A stretch of DNA of 64,000 nucleotides from Aquirufa ecclesiirivi (lineage in GTDB: Bacteria; Bacteroidota; Bacteroidia; Cytophagales; Spirosomataceae): the NCBI RefSeq assembly GCF_011250515.1, contig NZ_JAANOP010000004.1:62001-126000 (forward strand), read 5' to 3'. The position numbers were made by a program, and so were the translations under genes. Every line of letters starts with the position of its first letter. Position 1 is the stretch's first letter. Positions 17,021 to 26,075 of this stretch are shown here, piece by piece. The notes beneath the pieces are model-generated. The model had not been told where the DNA came from. It searched no databases and was given only the letters and a program-made list of their open reading frames with translations.

Positions 17021-18344
17021 CGGTGAGTGTTTTTACCATGGCTTTAAATTGATTTCCCCGATCTTCATAGTTTTTGAATAAATCAAAACTTGCACAAGCA
17101 GGAGAGAGCAATACTATATCTCCAGCTTGTCCCCACTCCAAACTTTTTTCTACGGCAGCTTGTAAATTGTCGGTTGAAAATAGGGAAGAACAGATGGGGC
17201 CAAAATGTTTTACTAATTTTTGATTGTCTGTTCCTAGGCAAATAATACCTTTCACTTTTTCTTTGACCAAATCATCTAAGACCTCATACTCATTGCCCTT
17301 ATCTACTCCACCGATCAACAAAATAATAGGTTGTTTGAAACTATTTAGCGCATAAAATACGGCATCGACGTTGGTTGCTTTGGAGTCATTGATAAATTGA
17401 ATACCTTTCCATGAACCACAAGGTTCTAGCCGATGCGGAGCATTTTCAAATGTATGTAAAGCCTGATGTATGGACTCGGCAGAGATGCCAACAGCTTCTG
17501 CAGCTAGGATGGCGGCCGACATATTAATGGCATTGTGAGGTCCTTTTAGTGGAGCTTCATTGAGGTCTAATTGGAAATGAGAAGATCCTTTGATTTTATC
17601 AGGTCGAATCAGCATGTCGGCTTGCTCATTGTCGAAGCTAATGGTTTTTACCTGAGCTTGATGGGGCATCGAGTTAGCATGTGATTGCCAAACTGGATCA
17701 TCAGACCAAAAGATGCAAGTAGTTTGCGGTTTGGCATTCTGAAAAATCCGAAATTTTGATTGAATGTAATTTTCGAATTGGTATTCGTAGCGGTCTAAAT
17801 GATCTGGTGTAATGTTTAATAAAACAGCGACATCTGGGGTAAAATGAAAGCAACGATCTAATTGAAAACTGGAAATCTCCAAGACATAATAATCGTGTTG
17901 GTTTTCCATGACTTGTTTGGCAAAACTATGGCCAATATTTCCTGCCAGGCCTACCTGTAAACCCGCTTCTTTCAATAAATGATAAGTTAAAAGCGTGGTA
18001 GTCGTTTTTCCATTACTACCTGTGATAGCGATGATTTTAGCTTGGGTATATCGGGAAGCAAATTCAATTTCAGATACTAATGAAATGTTTTTTTGCTTGA
18101 TTTCTTGGACGATGGGGCTTTTCTCGGGTATGCCTGGGCTGATGATAATCTCTTGAGCATCAAGTATGTTGTTCATGGAATGCGTTCCTTGTTCAAAAGG
18201 AATTTGGGCATCCAATAAACTCTGTTGGTATTCGGGTTTTAATTGCCCTTGATCGGATAAAAATACGTCGAAGCCTTTATGTTTGGCCAACAGGGCAGCC
18301 CCCACGCCACTTTCACCTCCGCCTAGGACTACGATTTTTGACAT
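17010..18344 (-). CDS. murD: UDP-N-acetylmuramoyl-L-alanine--D-glutamate ligase
   Basis: A 444-residue Mur ligase adding D-Glu. It shows VVLGGGESGVGAALLA at the N-terminus, the ATP loop AITGSNGKTTTTLL near residue 108, LNITPDHLDRY near 178 and FINDSKATNVDA near 304. Length is normal. It is the first gene of the murD-ftsW-murG-murC-ftsQ-ftsA operon here. The genes usually upstream (mraY, murE, ftsI) are absent: the 198 bp before its start hold no gene and no clear promoter, only AT-rich sequence. Confidence 0.97.
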   Translation of the reverse strand: MSKIVVLGGGESGVGAALLAKHKGFDVFLSDQGQLKPEYQQSLLDAQIPFEQGTHSMNNILDAQEIIISPGIPEKSPIVQEIKQKNISLVSEIEFASRYTQAKIIAITGSNGKTTTTLLTYHLLKEAGLQVGLAGNIGHSFAKQVMENQHDYYVLEISSFQLDRCFHFTPDVAVLLNITPDHLDRYEYQFENYIQSKFRIFQNAKPQTTCIFWSDDPVWQSHANSMPHQAQVKTISFDNEQADMLIRPDKIKGSSHFQLDLNEAPLKGPHNAINMSAAILAAEAVGISAESIHQALHTFENAPHRLEPCGSWKGIQFINDSKATNVDAVFYALNSFKQPIILLIGGVDKGNEYEVLDDLVKEKVKGIICLGTDNQKLVKHFGPICSSLFSTDNLQAAVEKSLEWGQAGDIVLLSPACASFDLFKNYEDRGNQFKAMVKTLTDGK

Positions 18345-18542
18345 TCGCTTAAAAAAGAAAGGAAAATTAAAGATATAAACTAATACAAGTTAGAAAATGT
18401 CTTGGACTAATGAAAATGAGAAAAGACTACTATGTATAAAAATTCAATTTAGTTGATATGGACGAAATGATTTGTCAAATCAACTTATTGATTTTTTGAT
18501 GTTTACTTCGATGGATGATTTGAAATGATCTATTGAAATAGG

Positions 18543-19460
18543 ATGTTTGAAAAAATATTTTTTTTAGATTGTATGAAACCTAATGTTCACAACACAATTA
18601 AACTGTTACTCAAGGAAAAGCTATTAGCATTAGAGGAGTTCTTAGAAGCGGATGTATTTTCTTATAATGGACAAATAGTTGATGGCCTTGAAAATTCAAT
18701 TATGGAATTGATGGAAGACTTAGCTAAGCAAGTGAAAAAAAGAGACCGCTTATGTGTCGTTTTAACAACTCCAGGAGGAAGTGCTATTGCAGTAGAAAGA
18801 TATGTGAATATTATTAGGCGACATTATCGGAATGTTGATTTTATAATCCCGAGCTATGCCTATAGTGCAGGAACAATATTTTGTATGAGTGGCGATAATA
18901 TCTTTATGGATTATTTCTCTGTATTAGGGCCAATAGATCCACAAGTTCAAAATAAAGAAGGTAAGTGGGTTGCCGCTTTAGGATATTTGGATAAAGTCAA
19001 TGAAGCCATAGAAAAATCATCTAGAGGGGCATTAACTGATGCTGAATATTTGATGATTAAAGATTTGGATTTGGCAGAATTAAGGAGTTATGAGCAAGCA
19101 AAAGATTTGACCATAGATTTGTTGAAAAAATGGTTAGTAAAATATAAATTTAAAAATTGGGATGTTCATTCCACTTCTCAAAAATGGATGGGCCAAGCTG
19201 TAACCTTGGAGCAAAAGGAATTAAGAGCAGAGGAAATAGCCAAAGAACTCAGTAACAATAGTAAATGGAAATCTCATGGTAGACCAATCAATATGGAAGC
19301 GTTGTTGGAGCTAAGACTAAAAATAGAAGATTTCTCTGTGGATGTAAAACTGAGAAATTTAATTAGAGATTATTACGATTTATTAACGGATTATATTCAG
19401 TCCAATAATTTTCATATTTTTGTTCAAACACGTAATCATTGTAACCGCTATGAAAACTGA
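18543..19460 (+). CDS. SDH/SppA-type (ClpP-fold) serine protease
   Basis: A 305-residue protein of the ClpP/crotonase fold, closest in pattern to serine dehydrogenase proteinases (SDH_sah family) within the SppA group. The core reads VVLTTPGGSAIAVERYVNII (about 72-91), FIIPSYAYSAGTIFCMSGD with likely nucleophile Ser108 in SAGT, and FSVLGPIDPQV. The C-terminal 170 residues are charged and helical. No signal peptide or obvious membrane helix is present, unlike classical SppA. An alternative ATG lies at 18573. It overlaps the next small gene by 11 bp. The locus is AT-richer than its neighbours and sits between unrelated housekeeping operons, suggesting acquisition. Target is unknown. Confidence 0.8.
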   Translation: MFEKIFFLDCMKPNVHNTIKLLLKEKLLALEEFLEADVFSYNGQIVDGLENSIMELMEDLAKQVKKRDRLCVVLTTPGGSAIAVERYVNIIRRHYRNVDFIIPSYAYSAGTIFCMSGDNIFMDYFSVLGPIDPQVQNKEGKWVAALGYLDKVNEAIEKSSRGALTDAEYLMIKDLDLAELRSYEQAKDLTIDLLKKWLVKYKFKNWDVHSTSQKWMGQAVTLEQKELRAEEIAKELSNNSKWKSHGRPINMEALLELRLKIEDFSVDVKLRNLIRDYYDLLTDYIQSNNFHIFVQTRNHCNRYEN

Positions 19461-19656
19461 AACAAGTATTGTATCACAATTTGAATTATTGACAGAACAG
19501 CGAGATGATCAAAAGCTTAGGGCAGCATCTTTTCTCAAGTTGAATGAAGCGAATAAACGTTATTTTCGTTTAATTGAATCAGGCCTAATGCAGAAGAGGG
19601 GATATACACTTCTAGGAATAGAAGATGTTCATTTACATAGGATTAAAAAAATTTAA
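19450..19656 (+). CDS. Small protein paired with the SDH-type protease
   Basis: A 68-residue protein (MKTETSIVSQFELLTEQRDD...) that I do not recognise. It is charged, predicted helical, with LKLNEANKRYFRLIESGLM in the middle and a basic end (HRIKKI). The frame starts inside the last codons of the protease gene (11-bp overlap), so translation is probably coupled. It could be a regulator, adaptor or immunity-type partner of the protease; nothing in the sequence decides between these. A strong terminator follows. Confidence 0.7.
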   Translation: MKTETSIVSQFELLTEQRDDQKLRAASFLKLNEANKRYFRLIESGLMQKRGYTLLGIEDVHLHRIKKI

Positions 19657-19666
19657 GGCGCAAAAA

Positions 19667-19694
19667 AAAGACCAGCTACAAGAGCTGGTCTTTT
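19667..19694. terminator. Bidirectional terminator between the protease pair and tsf
   Basis: AAAAGACCAGCT and AGCTGGTCTTTT form a 12-bp perfect stem around a short loop. A and T tracts flank it, so it serves both the rightward small gene and leftward tsf. Confidence 0.88.
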
Positions 19695-19715
19695 GATATT
19701 TCGATAGTTTTGGAA

Positions 19716-20549
19716 TTAAGCCAAAGCCACACGTTTGAAAGTTGAGATAGTCAAACCTTTTTGAGTTTGCTCTAACAACTGACGAATGTTGATCGAAGAA
19801 TCTTTCACGAATTGTTGGTTCAATAAAGTAGACTCTCTGTAGAATTTCTCCAATTTACCTACGGCAATTTTCTCCAACATCGCTTCAGGCTTACCTTCTT
19901 GACGAGCTTGATCTTTTCCGATTTCGATTTCACGTTGAATCGTTTCCGCATCAACACCATCTTTATCTAAAGCTACAGGCTTCATCGCAGTGATTTGCAT
20001 CGCGATATCTTTTCCTACTTCTGTTACGTCTGTTCCTTCAACACCTTCGAATGCTACTAAAACACCGATTTTGTTATTGGAGTGAATATACGATACAATT
20101 TTCTCTGCATCAATGTTTTCATAGGCAGCTAAAGTGATTTTTTCACCAATTTTACCTGTTAATTCAATGATGTGTCCTTCTACTGAACGACCATCAGAAA
20201 GAGGTTCAGCTAAAAGAGCAGAAGCACTTGGAGCGTGTGATTTCACAGCAGCTTCTAAAATGCTTTGAGCTAAGTTATTGAAATCGGCAACTTTAGAAAC
20301 TGGTTCAGTTTCACAAGCAAGTGCGATTAATTTACCATTAGAATGATCGGCTGAAAGAGCTACGAGTACTACTCCCTCGTTGGTTGCGTTTTCAGCACGT
20401 TTTGCGGCTACCTTTTGACCAGCTTTGCGAAGAATGTCGATGGCTGCTTCGAAGTCGCCATCGGCTTCCGTCAAAGCTTTTTTGCAATCCATCATTCCGG
20501 CGCCAGTCATTTGGCGTAATTTATTAACGTCTGCGGCTGTAATTGACAT
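19716..20549 (-). CDS. tsf: Elongation factor Ts
   Basis: A 277-residue nucleotide exchange factor for EF-Tu. The UBA-like N-terminal domain has the family signature KLRQMTGAGMMDCKKALTEA and DGDFEAAIDILRKAG. The two core subdomains follow, with NEGVVLVALSADHSNGKLIA, TEVGKDIAMQITAMKP and KDSSINIRQLLEQ. Length is normal. It lies 13 bp after rpsB, the conserved rpsB-tsf operon. Confidence 0.97.
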   Translation of the reverse strand: MSITAADVNKLRQMTGAGMMDCKKALTEADGDFEAAIDILRKAGQKVAAKRAENATNEGVVLVALSADHSNGKLIALACETEPVSKVADFNNLAQSILEAAVKSHAPSASALLAEPLSDGRSVEGHIIELTGKIGEKITLAAYENIDAEKIVSYIHSNNKIGVLVAFEGVEGTDVTEVGKDIAMQITAMKPVALDKDGVDAETIQREIEIGKDQARQEGKPEAMLEKIAVGKLEKFYRESTLLNQQFVKDSSINIRQLLEQTQKGLTISTFKRVALA

Positions 20550-20562
20550 TTTATGAATATGT

Positions 20563-21372
20563 TTATTCTTGTTCTGCTTCTTTTTCGTACTTAGCGGCTA
20601 CTTTAGCTGCTTCTTGTGATTCCTCATCAGCAATACGCTTTGATTCCTCTTCTTCAGCCAAACGAGCGTCGTCTTTATCTTGTTTTCTTTCAGCTAAACC
20701 TTCTTCGATGGCTTTACCAATAGCAGCTGTAATAACCGCAATTGACTTGTAAGCATCATCATTAGCAGGGATAGGGAAATCAACTAAATCTGGGTTGGAG
20801 TTGGTATCACACATCGCGAAAACAGGGATACCCAATTTTTTTGCTTCTTCAACAGCAATGTGCTCACGCTTAACGTCAACGACAAAAAGAGCAGCTGGAA
20901 GACGAGTTAATTCAGTGATACCACCTAATACACGCTTCAATTTCTCTTCTTCACGAGTCATCATTAAACGCTCACGCTTAGCAAGAGTTTTAACGATTAC
21001 TTCGTCTTTTAACATTTTGTCGATGCTTGACATCTTCTTGATGGACTTACGTACCGTCGCGAAGTTAGTCAACATACCACCTAACCAACGATCGGTTACG
21101 TAAGGCATTTTTAATTTTTCTGCTTCAGCAGATACCACTTCTTGAGCTTGCTTTTTAGTAGCAACGAACATGATCTTACGACCAGAACGAACGATAGTAC
21201 GCATGGCTGCAGTAGCTTCGTCTAAACAAGAAAGAGTTTTATTAAGATCGATGATGTGAATCCCGTTCTTCTCCATGAAGATGTAAGGAGCCATTTTAGG
21301 GTCCCACTTACGGGTAAGGTGTCCAAAGTGTACACCTGCATCTAATAATTCATTGTAGCTTAATTGTGCCAT
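20563..21372 (-). CDS. rpsB: 30S ribosomal protein S2
   Basis: A 269-residue S2 protein. Signatures are the N-terminal [32 protein letters not shown] near residue 70, [17 protein letters not shown] near 92 and [20 protein letters not shown] near 183. The last 40 residues form a highly charged Glu/Lys/Arg-rich tail ([18 protein letters not shown]), longer than in E. coli. A hairpin lies in the 81-bp gap from rpsI. Confidence 0.97.
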   Translation of the reverse strand: MAQLSYNELLDAGVHFGHLTRKWDPKMAPYIFMEKNGIHIIDLNKTLSCLDEATAAMRTIVRSGRKIMFVATKKQAQEVVSAEAEKLKMPYVTDRWLGGMLTNFATVRKSIKKMSSIDKMLKDEVIVKTLAKRERLMMTREEEKLKRVLGGITELTRLPAALFVVDVKREHIAVEEAKKLGIPVFAMCDTNSNPDLVDFPIPANDDAYKSIAVITAAIGKAIEEGLAERKQDKDDARLAEEEESKRIADEESQEAAKVAAKYEKEAEQE

Positions 21373-21405
21373 TTTTTGAGTTTAAGAATGAGGAAAAATA
21401 AAAAT

Positions 21406-21442
21406 GTGGAAAAGGCATCGGCAACAGACAAGCCCTTTCCAC
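21406..21442 (-). promoter_or_regulatory. Hairpin between rpsI and rpsB
   Basis: GTGGAAAAGG and, with one mismatch, CCCTTTCCAC form a 10-bp stem. On the minus strand it is followed by ATTTTTATTTTT before the rpsB start. It may be an attenuator, partial terminator or S2-binding leader; which of these cannot be told. Confidence 0.5.
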
Positions 21443-21453
21443 GCAATGTGGGA

Positions 21454-21843
21454 TTAACGCTTAGAGAATTGGAATCTCTTACGCGCCTTTCTTCTACCTG
21501 GTTTCTTACGTTCTACCATGCGTGGGTCACGCGTTAGGAAACCTTCTTTTTTCAAAGGTGAACGTAATTCCGAGTCTTGCGTTTGCAATGCACGAGAAAT
21601 AGCTAAGCGTAAAGCTTCAGCTTGTCCTTTGATTCCACCACCATCTACGTTAGCGGTTACATCAAAAGAACCTAATGTGTTGGTTAATGCGAAAGGCTGA
21701 TTAACGACAATCTGAAGAATTTCAGATGGGAAGTAATCAGTCATCGTACGGCCATTGATTTTAATCTGGCCTTTACCAGGGGTCATTGAAATACGGGCGA
21801 TTGCCGTCTTTCTTCTACCGATTTTGCTTGTTAATTCTGCCAT
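21454..21843 (-). CDS. rpsI: 30S ribosomal protein S9
   Basis: A 129-residue S9 protein. It begins with the conserved IGRRKTAIARISMTPGKGQI, continues with NVDGGGIKGQAEALRLAIS and ends with the basic tail TRDPRMVERKKPGRRKARKR and FQFSKR that reaches the ribosomal P site. It follows rplM by 39 bp, the standard pair. Confidence 0.98.
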   Translation of the reverse strand: MAELTSKIGRRKTAIARISMTPGKGQIKINGRTMTDYFPSEILQIVVNQPFALTNTLGSFDVTANVDGGGIKGQAEALRLAISRALQTQDSELRSPLKKEGFLTRDPRMVERKKPGRRKARKRFQFSKR

Positions 21844-21882
21844 TTGATTGAGGATTGACCTATTTTTGGGTCATATTGTCCG

Positions 21883-22326
21883 TTAAAACTTTATTTCTTT
21901 TGGTTGTTGAGCTGCATGTGGGTGCTCGGTACCAGCATATACAAATAGGTTAGTGAATAATTCACGTCCTAAACGATTTTTTGGTAACATACCTTTCACC
22001 GCAGATTCGATCACACCGCGTGGGTTCTTAACTAACACCTCACGTGGAGTAGCAAAACGCTGTCCACCTGGATATCCTGTGTGACGGATGTACACCTTGT
22101 CAGTCATTTTCTTTCCTGTCAAGCGAACTTTCTCCGCATTGATCACAATGACATTATCACCACAATCTACGTGTGGAGTAAATGAAGGCTTGTGCTTGCC
22201 ACGAATAATTTTTGCGATTTCAGAACATAAACGTCCTAAAACTTGATTTTCAGCATCTACCACCACCCAGTCTTTCTGTACTGTAGCCTTATTGGCGGAG
22301 ATGGTTTTGTAACTTAAAGTATCCAC
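21883..22326 (-). CDS. rplM: 50S ribosomal protein L13
   Basis: A 147-residue L13 protein. The core [39 protein letters not shown] and [20 protein letters not shown] is intact. The start codon is GTG (22324-22326); MDTLSYKT is the usual N-terminus in this phylum and no ATG is near. It heads the rplM-rpsI-rpsB-tsf operon with a promoter about 115 bp upstream, leaving a leader of around 108 nt. Confidence 0.97.
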   Translation of the reverse strand: MDTLSYKTISANKATVQKDWVVVDAENQVLGRLCSEIAKIIRGKHKPSFTPHVDCGDNVIVINAEKVRLTGKKMTDKVYIRHTGYPGGQRFATPREVLVKNPRGVIESAVKGMLPKNRLGRELFTNLFVYAGTEHPHAAQQPKEIKF

Positions 22327-22440
22327 TATAGTATTGTTTAACTGTTGAATCGTACCATCAAGACCACGGAATTTGTCTTAAGGATTTGATTATGACCTAT
22401 TTTGCAACTAAACGGGCATTCAATCGAAAAATGGGAGTGC

Positions 22441-22471
22441 AAATTTAGAAATTCAAAGACTAATATCCAAG
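22441..22471 (-). promoter_or_regulatory. Promoter of the rplM operon
   Basis: On the minus strand TTG (22471-22469), a 20-bp spacer and TAAATTTG (22448-22441) match the Bacteroidota promoter. Transcription would start near 22435. The resulting leader includes AAGAC/GTCTT pairing around 22370, a possible small hairpin that might mediate ribosomal-protein feedback (inference). Confidence 0.65.
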
Positions 22472-22553
22472 CGAGATATCAAAAAATAAAAATATATGTC
22501 CAGAAACAAAAAAGGAGGCAGCTGCCTCCTTCCTTGAATGACCTTATTAGCTC

Positions 22554-23897
22554 TTATAAATTGCTTAAATCAAAAGTATCCATAAAGGCTGTGGTGAATT
22601 TACCCGATTGAAAACCAGGGTCATCCATCAATTTAATATGGAATGGAATGGTTGTTTTAATTCCTTCAATGACAAATTCCTGTAAAGCACGTTTCATACG
22701 TAATAAGACTTCCTCTCTGCTTTGTCCACTCACAATCACCTTCGCTATCATGGAATCATAATTAGGAGGAATCGTATAGCCAGAGTAAACATGGGAGTCA
22801 ATACGTACACCATGTCCACCAGGTAAATGCAAATTGGTGATTTTGCCAGGTGATGGACGGAAACCATTGGCTGGATCTTCCGCATTAATTCTGCATTCCA
22901 AGGCAAATAATTTCGGGAAATAGTTTTGACCTGTAATTGGTATTCCTGCCGCTACTTTAATCTGTTCTTTGATCAAGTCGAAATCCGTTACTTCTTCTGT
23001 AATCGGGTGTTCTACTTGAATACGAGTATTCATTTCCATGAAATAGAAGTCGCCATTTTTATCCACCAAAAACTCGATGGTTCCAGCTCCTTCATATCGA
23101 ATAGCCGCTGCACCTGCTACTGCGGCAGCTCCCATACGGGTACGCAAGTCGTCAGTTAAAGCTGGTGATGGAGTTTCTTCACATAATTTTTGATGACGGC
23201 GCTGGATGGAACAATCACGTTCTGATAAGTGACAAACCGTTCCGAATTTATCTCCAACTACTTGAATTTCAATATGGCGAGGCTCCTCCACGAATTTTTC
23301 CATGTACATACCATCGTTTCCGAAGGCCGCAGCCGCTTCCATTTTGGCATCATCCCAAAGTTTGGCAAATTCCGATTCTTCTCGAATGATACGCATACCA
23401 CGTCCACCACCTCCAGCTGTTGCTTTGATGATAACCGGATATTTGATTTCTTTAGCTAATTCTATTGCTTCTTCAACCGTATCCAATAAACCATCCGAAC
23501 CTGGAATGACAGGTACACCTGCTTTTTTCATGGTATCTTTGGCGGTAGCTTTATCTCCCATGGAATTGATCATTTCAGCGGAAGCACCGATGAACTTGAT
23601 TCCATGTTCTTCACAAATACGAGAAAACTCTGCATTTTCTGACAGAAAGCCATATCCAGGGTGAATGGCGTCAGCACCAGTCACTTCTGCTGCTGAGATG
23701 ATAGCAGGAATACTTAAATAAGATTGCTTACTAGGAGGGGGGCCGATACAAACCGCCTCATCCGCAAAACGTACATGTAAACTATCGCGGTCTGCAGTGG
23801 AAAATACAGCCACCGTTTTGATGCCCATCTCCTTGCAGGTACGAATAATACGAAGGGCTATCTCCCCACGATTCGCAATGAGTATTTTTTTAAACAT
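22554..23897 (-). CDS. accC: Acetyl-CoA carboxylase, biotin carboxylase subunit
   Basis: A 447-residue ATP-grasp enzyme carboxylating biotin on AccB. It shows [20 protein letters not shown] at the N-terminus, the glycine-rich ATP loop [13 protein letters not shown] near residue 160, [20 protein letters not shown] and [10 protein letters not shown] near 275-300. Length is typical. It is last in the yceD-to-accC operon, 48 bp after accB. accA and accD are not in the window. Confidence 0.97.
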   Translation of the reverse strand: MFKKILIANRGEIALRIIRTCKEMGIKTVAVFSTADRDSLHVRFADEAVCIGPPPSKQSYLSIPAIISAAEVTGADAIHPGYGFLSENAEFSRICEEHGIKFIGASAEMINSMGDKATAKDTMKKAGVPVIPGSDGLLDTVEEAIELAKEIKYPVIIKATAGGGGRGMRIIREESEFAKLWDDAKMEAAAAFGNDGMYMEKFVEEPRHIEIQVVGDKFGTVCHLSERDCSIQRRHQKLCEETPSPALTDDLRTRMGAAAVAGAAAIRYEGAGTIEFLVDKNGDFYFMEMNTRIQVEHPITEEVTDFDLIKEQIKVAAGIPITGQNYFPKLFALECRINAEDPANGFRPSPGKITNLHLPGGHGVRIDSHVYSGYTIPPNYDSMIAKVIVSGQSREEVLLRMKRALQEFVIEGIKTTIPFHIKLMDDPGFQSGKFTTAFMDTFDLSNL

Positions 23898-23945
23898 AGT
23901 AATTCTTTTTTGGCGCGCTCTTAGATCGTACGATGGGAACGTGTA

Positions 23946-24404
23946 TTATGCTTTTTCTACTAAGAAAAGGGGTTGGTCAAATTCAACAGGTGTGGCATTA
24001 TCCACTAAAATTTTCACGATTTTACCCGATACTTCTGCATCGATTTCGTTGAATAATTTCATCGCCTCAATCATGCAAACTGTTTTACCAGGTTCAATGC
24101 TTGATCCAACTTCTACATAATTACCTTTATCTGGACCAGGTGCTAAATAAATAGTTCCGATCATAGGTGATTTTACTGTATATAAATTGTCTGCTACTGG
24201 TGCAGGAGCTGCCGCAGGTGCTGCTGGTGCCGCTGCCGCTGACGCCACAGGTGCAGGTGCGGGAGTATGTACTACTTGTACACTAGGAGCAGCTTCTCCA
24301 TGTTTTTTAACAGAAACTTTTAATCCTTCCGTTTCGATACTAACCTCTGCTAGAGGTGATTTGGCGATGTAATCCAGTAATCGCTGTATTTCTTTGGTGT
24401 CCAT
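23946..24404 (-). CDS. accB: Biotin carboxyl carrier protein
   Basis: A 152-residue carrier for acetyl-CoA carboxylase. A short N-terminal domain (KEIQRLLDYIAKSPLAEVSI) is joined by an Ala/Pro-rich linker (about 46-70) to the biotinyl domain. The biotinylation motif is EAMK with Lys116. SPMIGTIYLAPGP precedes it. It lies between efp and accC. Confidence 0.96.
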   Translation of the reverse strand: MDTKEIQRLLDYIAKSPLAEVSIETEGLKVSVKKHGEAAPSVQVVHTPAPAPVASAAAAPAAPAAAPAPVADNLYTVKSPMIGTIYLAPGPDKGNYVEVGSSIEPGKTVCMIEAMKLFNEIDAEVSGKIVKILVDNATPVEFDQPLFLVEKA

Positions 24405-24471
24405 TCTTTATAGTATTAGGTTTACCTGCTTGCGCTTATGGTACAAATGTAATAAAAATGAGATAAGCTGT

Positions 24472-25035
24472 TTATTTTACTCGCTCCGCATATGCGTAAG
24501 TACGTGTATCTACTTTGATTACCTCGTCTTGTTCAATAAAAATAGGTACAGTAATCGTAGCGCCTGTCTCTACTGTGGCAGGTTTTTTAGGCGAGTTGGC
24601 CGTATCTCCACGAACACCAGGTTCTGTATAAGTTACTTTTAATTCAACGAATGGAGGTAATTCACATGAAATAGCTTCATCATTCTCCGTATTTATTAAA
24701 ATTTCAACTTCCTGACCTTCTTTCATCAAATCTGCCATCACCACCAAATTGTCGTTTAACAAGATTTGCTCAAAAGATTCATTGTCCATGAAGTTATATC
24801 CATATTCATCTTTGTAGATGAATTGAAATTTTCTTCTCTCTACTCGAACCGGGTAAATGCTTACTCCCGAGTTGAAGGTATTATCAATCACTTTACCTGA
24901 AGTTAAGGATCTCAGTTTCGTACGAACGAAAGCCGGACCTTTACCTGGTTTTACGTGTAAAAATTCGACAATGGAAAATAAGTCATCGTTGTATTTGATG
25001 ACCATTCCATTTTTAATGTCTGCTGTAGTTGCCAT
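24472..25035 (-). CDS. efp: Elongation factor P
   Basis: A 187-residue EF-P, which rescues ribosomes stalled on polyproline. The N-terminal KOW-like domain has FLHVKPGKGPAFVRTKLRSL with Lys32 at the tip of the loop, the position modified in many bacteria. The C-terminal OB domain ends VDTRTYAYAERV. It lies 15 bp after fabH. No lysylation enzyme genes are nearby. Confidence 0.97.
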   Translation of the reverse strand: MATTADIKNGMVIKYNDDLFSIVEFLHVKPGKGPAFVRTKLRSLTSGKVIDNTFNSGVSIYPVRVERRKFQFIYKDEYGYNFMDNESFEQILLNDNLVVMADLMKEGQEVEILINTENDEAISCELPPFVELKVTYTEPGVRGDTANSPKKPATVETGATITVPIFIEQDEVIKVDTRTYAYAERVK

Positions 25036-25050
25036 GTATGTAATGTAAAA

Positions 25051-26052
25051 TTATTTCGGATCGTATGCCCACTTTACATAAGCTGAAGCCCAAGTAAAGC
25101 CTCCACCGAAAGCTGCTAAAATTAAATTATCTCCTTTTTTTAATTGGTTTTCGTAATCCCAAAGGCATAAGGGAATGGTGGCTGCCGTGGTATTACCGTA
25201 GCGCTGTATATTCAACATCACCTTATCTTCTCCAATATTCATGCGATTGGCCGTAGCATCAATAATACGCTTATTGGCCTGATGAGGTACCAAGAATGCA
25301 ATATCGTCGCCAGTCAAATGATTTCTTTCCATGATTTCAGCAGAAATATCTGCCATGCGAGTTACTGCAAATTTGAAAACGGATTGACCTTCCTGGCGAA
25401 TATAATGTAGTTTTTGGTCGATCGTCTCATGCGTTGGAGGGTATGCACTACCTCCTCCTTTTTGCATCAAACTCTCACAACCTTCACCATCTGATTTTAA
25501 AATGAAATCTTGAACTCCAGTACCATCTTCGGTAGGTTCCAACATCACTGCACCAGCGCCATCTCCAAAAAGGATGCAGGTAGTACGATCAGCGTAATCT
25601 ACAATGGCCGACATTTTATCGGCTCCCACGATAATGACTTTCTTATAACGACCTGATTCGATAAAGGCAGTACCTGTTCCTAAGGCATTTAAAAAGCCAG
25701 AACAAGCCGCTGCTAAATCGAAAGAAGCTGTTTCGCGAATACCGACTGATTTACAGATCAGATTAGCACATGATGGAAAAAAATAGTCCGGCGTGACGGT
25801 AGCACAAATCAGTAAATCTACTTCCTCAGGCTTCGTATTTGTTTTCTTCAAAAGGTCCGTAACAGCTTTGGCTCCCATGTAGGAGGTGCCTAAGCCTTCA
25901 CCTTTTAGAATTCTACGTTCTTTGATTCCTGTACGACTGGTGATCCATTCGTCGTTAGTTTCTACTAACTTTTCTAATTCTTCGTTGGTCAGCACATAGT
26001 CTGGTACATATCCTGCTACTCCGGTAATGGCTGCGTTTATTTTATGGGTCAT
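25051..26052 (-). CDS. fabH: 3-oxoacyl-ACP synthase III
   Basis: A 333-residue KAS III that starts fatty acid synthesis from acetyl-CoA and malonyl-ACP. The triad is Cys117 in [14 protein letters not shown], His in VPHQANKRI near residue 257 and Asn in [11 protein letters not shown] near 287. The N-terminus has [16 protein letters not shown] and [15 protein letters not shown]. It lies 23 bp after plsX in a conserved lipid operon. Confidence 0.97.
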   Translation of the reverse strand: MTHKINAAITGVAGYVPDYVLTNEELEKLVETNDEWITSRTGIKERRILKGEGLGTSYMGAKAVTDLLKKTNTKPEEVDLLICATVTPDYFFPSCANLICKSVGIRETASFDLAAACSGFLNALGTGTAFIESGRYKKVIIVGADKMSAIVDYADRTTCILFGDGAGAVMLEPTEDGTGVQDFILKSDGEGCESLMQKGGGSAYPPTHETIDQKLHYIRQEGQSVFKFAVTRMADISAEIMERNHLTGDDIAFLVPHQANKRIIDATANRMNIGEDKVMLNIQRYGNTTAATIPLCLWDYENQLKKGDNLILAAFGGGFTWASAYVKWAYDPK

Positions 26053-26075
26053 GTTTCTTTAACCTAAATCTTTTT

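Noticed and set aside
18345-18542. tRNA or small RNA gene between murD and the protease
   Set aside because: No cloverleaf, terminator or strong stem is visible; just AT-rich sequence.
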